Part shown: piece after piece, positions 61,558 through 64,000 of the stretch
Numbering within the stretch: position 1 is the stretch's first letter
Layout of the letters: each line of letters opens with the position of its first letter
From: an uncultured Tenacibaculum sp.
GTDB lineage: Bacteria; Bacteroidota; Bacteroidia; Flavobacteriales; Flavobacteriaceae
Length of the DNA: 64,000 bases
Direction of reading: 5' to 3'
Assembly: GCF_947495995.1 (NCBI RefSeq)
Contig: NZ_CANMAX010000001.1
Span: 372,001 to 436,000 of the forward strand
Position numbers and translations under genes: made by a program
The notes under the pieces: model-generated
Database searches by the model: none
Seen by the model: the letters and a program-made list of their open reading frames with translations, nothing else
What the model was told of the DNA's origin: nothing

Positions 61558-62025
61558 TTATTTCCAAGAATTACCTTTCATCTGTAAAGCAGCTTTTAAA
61601 ATATCTTTCTGACTTATTTGTCCGACTAGTTTTCCGTTCTCTAAAATTGGAAATCTCCTACGTTTTGATTTTAAAAACTGATTCGCGGCATCGAAAATAT
61701 TCATATTTCCATCTATGGTTTCTACTTCTCTAACCATGGCTTTTTCAACAGTATTATCTTTGTCTACTGGTAAATTATAATATCTACTTTCTGAGATGTG
61801 TTTAATGCAATCTCCTTCGGAAATAATACCTATTAATTCATTCTGATCATTCACTACCGGACCACCAGAAATTCTGTTCTTTACCAAGGTTTCTATCACA
61901 TCTTCTAAAGACTGACTTTTTGAAAATGTAATTAAGTTTTTTGTCATATAATCTGACACTAAAATTGGCTCAACTTCTTTTTTTAAAACTGTTGTTCTTC
62001 TGCCTTGAAAACTCTTAATCCCCAT
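61558..62025 (-). CDS. Two-CBS-domain protein
   Basis: A 155-residue protein made almost only of two CBS repeats (about 22-78: VSDYMTKNLITFSKSQSLEDVIETLVKNRISGGPVVND; about 88-148: VEKAMVREVETIDGNMNIFDAANQFLKSKRRRFPILENGKLVGQISQKDIL). Such pairs bind adenine nucleotides as energy sensors. No effector domain is fused, so it should regulate another protein. It ends three bases from the convergent GIDE-like gene. Confidence 0.92.
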   Translation of the reverse strand: MGIKSFQGRRTTVLKKEVEPILVSDYMTKNLITFSKSQSLEDVIETLVKNRISGGPVVNDQNELIGIISEGDCIKHISESRYYNLPVDKDNTVEKAMVREVETIDGNMNIFDAANQFLKSKRRRFPILENGKLVGQISQKDILKAALQMKGNSWK

Positions 62026-62130
62026 AATTCATTGATTTGTAATATTTTAAATATAGTGATTTTCAATTACTTATAAAAATTGATTTATCTTTCTTAATCT
62101 TATATATTTATAAAACCTTAAAAACTAGCC

Positions 62131-64000
62131 ATGCGAACTTCAACTAAACTCTTCCCGCTACTAATTGTTATCGCTACTGTTTATTGGAGCTTTTCAGATA
62201 TGATTCCGAAGTATTCTGAAAGTAAAAAAGAGCCGAAAATTGGTGATTATTCTACTGAAAATGCATTTCAACATTTAAAAAATATTAGTAAAAAACCACA
62301 TCACGTAGGAAGAAAAGCACATAAGGAAGTTCAAAATTATCTGGTTAATGAATTAAAAAAAATTGGTTTAAATCCAGAAATTCAAACCAAAACGGTTTTT
62401 AATGAAAAATGGAATGCAGGAACAACTATAGAAAATATTATTGCTAAAGTTGATGGAATTTCAAACGGTAAATCTTTAGTTTTATTAAGTCATTACGATA
62501 GTAGTCCGCATTCTTCTTTAGGAGCTTCTGATGCTGGTTCTGGGGTAGTAACAATTCTTGAAGGAATAAGAACTTTTTTAGCTAAAAATGAAAAACCTCT
62601 TAATGATATTATTGTTGTTTTTTCTGATGCTGAAGAACTAGGTTTATTAGGTGCAAAAGCATTTGTAAATCATCATCCTTTGGCTAAAAACATAGGATTA
62701 GTTTTAAATTTTGAAGCAAGAGGAAGCGGCGGTCCGAGTTATATGCTAATGGAAACCAATGGGAAAAACAGCAAATTAATTAAAGGCTTTTTAAAAGCTA
62801 ATCCGAAATATCCTGCTGCAAATTCTTTAATGTATAGTGTATATAAGATGCTACCTAACGATACAGATTTAACTGTATTTAGAGAAGATGGAAACATTAA
62901 TGGTTTCAATTTTGCTTTTATTGGTGATCATTTCGATTATCATACAGAACAAGATACTTTTGAGAGATTAGATAAAAGAACATTAGTGCATCAACAAGAA
63001 TATTTAATGAGTTTGCTTACCTATTTTTCTAAAGCTGATTTATCAAGTTTCGAAAGTGATGAAGATTATGTTTATGTCAATTTCCCTTTCATTGGTTTAT
63101 TAATTTATCCTTTTACCTGGATTCTTCCTTTATTAATTCTTTCCATAATTTTACTATGCGCTGTAATTACTATCGGAATTAAAAAAAGACGATTAACGAT
63201 AAAAGGAATTGCAAAAGGTTTCATTCCTTTTTTAATTGCCATTGTTGCTTCTGCAGGAGTTGCTATAGGTTTATGGAAATTAATTGTGATTATTCATCCA
63301 CATTATCAAGATATACTTCACGGATTTACCTATAATGGTTATCAATATATTGCTGCTTTTACATTTTTAACATTATGGATTGTTTTCAAAGTATATAATC
63401 TCTTTAAAAATACTAATCCGTTAGACGCTTTAATAGCTCCGATATTTATATGGATCATAATCAATATCCTACTATATAAATATCTACAAGGTGGTGCCTT
63501 TATGATTATTCCAGTAATTATAGCACTTATCGGATTGACTATTTTGATTTTCAGAAAAAAAAGAGCTCCGAAATCTACATTGTTTGCATTGCTATCAATT
63601 CCTTCGATTTACATTTTTGCTCCTTTAATTAAAATGTTTCCAGTTGGATTAGGTTTGAAAAGTTTATTTATTTCTACTCTTTTTATAACGCTTTTAGCCG
63701 GATTATTAATTCCAGTTTTTCAAGAACATAAAAAGAAAAATCTGTGGCAATATGCTTTTGGGTTTTTAGCAATTTTATTTTTCATAGCAGCTACTTTTAA
63801 TAGTAGCTTTTCAGAAGAAAATAAACGTCCAAATAGTTTAGTTTATGTACAGAATTCAGCAGATTCTACTGCCTATTGGGGTACGTATAACAAGACTTTA
63901 GATACTTATACAAAACAAATTTTTGATTCAAATTATGAAGCTGGAGGAATTTCTAATGCAGAAACAAAAAGTAAATATAACACACGTTTCAATTTTTATA
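62131..64000 (+). CDS. M28 family zinc aminopeptidase, membrane-anchored (3' end outside window)
   Basis: A frame open to the right edge, at least 623 residues. An N-terminal membrane anchor (about 6-24) precedes an M28 peptidase domain. Zinc ligands and catalysis: H121 and D123 in LSHYDSS, D134 in GASDAGSG, and E168/E169 in SDAEELG, then FEARGSGG and GDHFDYHTEQDT with a late histidine. From about residue 318 the chain has several membrane helices (FIGLLIYPFTWILPLLILSIIL and more). This resembles ER/vacuolar M28-type membrane peptidases. The start ATG at 62131 is the first plausible one after a noncoding stretch. Confidence 0.9.
   Translation, partial: MRTSTKLFPLLIVIATVYWSFSDMIPKYSESKKEPKIGDYSTENAFQHLKNISKKPHHVGRKAHKEVQNYLVNELKKIGLNPEIQTKTVFNEKWNAGTTIENIIAKVDGISNGKSLVLLSHYDSSPHSSLGASDAGSGVVTILEGIRTFLAKNEKPLNDIIVVFSDAEELGLLGAKAFVNHHPLAKNIGLVLNFEARGSGGPSYMLMETNGKNSKLIKGFLKANPKYPAANSLMYSVYKMLPNDTDLTVFREDGNINGFNFAFIGDHFDYHTEQDTFERLDKRTLVHQQEYLMSLLTYFSKADLSSFESDEDYVYVNFPFIGLLIYPFTWILPLLILSIILLCAVITIGIKKRRLTIKGIAKGFIPFLIAIVASAGVAIGLWKLIVIIHPHYQDILHGFTYNGYQYIAAFTFLTLWIVFKVYNLFKNTNPLDALIAPIFIWIIINILLYKYLQGGAFMIIPVIIALIGLTILIFRKKRAPKSTLFALLSIPSIYIFAPLIKMFPVGLGLKSLFISTLFITLLAGLLIPVFQEHKKKNLWQYAFGFLAILFFIAATFNSSFSEENKRPNSLVYVQNSADSTAYWGTYNKTLDTYTKQIFDSNYEAGGISNAETKSKYNTRFNFY

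Noticed and set aside
1..64000. CRISPR arrays, tRNA/rRNA genes and insertion sequences.
   Set aside because: No regularly spaced repeats, no tRNA-like cloverleaf and no transposase-like proteins were noticed when reading through the window; a dedicated tRNA scan was not possible.

Overview
The window looks like a chromosomal segment of a low-GC, AT-rich marine-type member of the Flavobacteriaceae (Bacteroidota), perhaps Tenacibaculum or a close relative; the genus is an inference. The evidence is a SusC/SusD outer-membrane pair, a protein with a C-terminal type 9 secretion (T9SS) sorting domain, a complete Bat operon, Bacteroidota-type -7 promoter boxes (TAnnTTTG) in front of many genes, and no Shine-Dalgarno-like sites. 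No rRNA, tRNA, CRISPR array, insertion sequence or prophage was seen. Both ends cut genes: a tricorn-like protease on the left and an M28 peptidase on the right.

Layout. 1-8380: housekeeping genes (rsmG, fatty-acid desaturase, class I aminotransferase, retropepsin-like protease, tatD-NUDIX-ogt, tadA-MOSC, lpxH). 8402-12692: a stand-alone SusC/SusD nutrient-uptake pair. 12904-21706: the MoxR-DUF58-BatA-BatB-BatC-BatD-BatE operon, with one extra small gene. 21755-26329: two SulP anion transporters followed by a beta-carbonic anhydrase, probably a bicarbonate uptake/CO2 hydration unit. 26551-30207: a large secreted VPS10/BNR-type beta-propeller protein with T9SS signal. 30266-33976: CvpA, a short-chain dehydrogenase, a TlpA-type thioredoxin protein and small hypotheticals.

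34001-36801 is the most unusual part: a compact grasp-with-spasm RiPP (modified peptide) locus on the minus strand. It encodes a 68-residue precursor with a GG leader, an ATP-grasp maturase, a 64-residue unknown protein overlapping both enzyme genes, and a SPASM-domain maturase that lacks a radical-SAM CX3CX2C motif. A strong hairpin separates the precursor from the enzyme genes. Two nearly identical terminator hairpins (34002-34031 and 36772-36801) bracket the locus, which suggests a cassette insertion. Two further orphan GG-leader peptides with four cysteines each lie at 52278-52499 and 59038-59256. No transporter or leader peptidase is visible in the window.

36830-44856: an iron alcohol dehydrogenase, then a likely seven-gene minus-strand operon (ankyrin protein, DUF2271, methyltransferase, PepSY-flavodoxin-reductase fusion, LD-carboxypeptidase, membrane protein, YraN nuclease). 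45016-52234: metG, a DoxX/lipoprotein pair, an AraC-type membrane regulator, a secreted unknown and a histone-deacetylase-fold protein. 52651-64000: tex, a class C beta-lactamase-fold hydrolase, cydAB, an endonuclease V-like protein, a short SSB, a zinc-ribbon protein, a GIDE-domain protein, a CBS-domain protein and the M28 peptidase.
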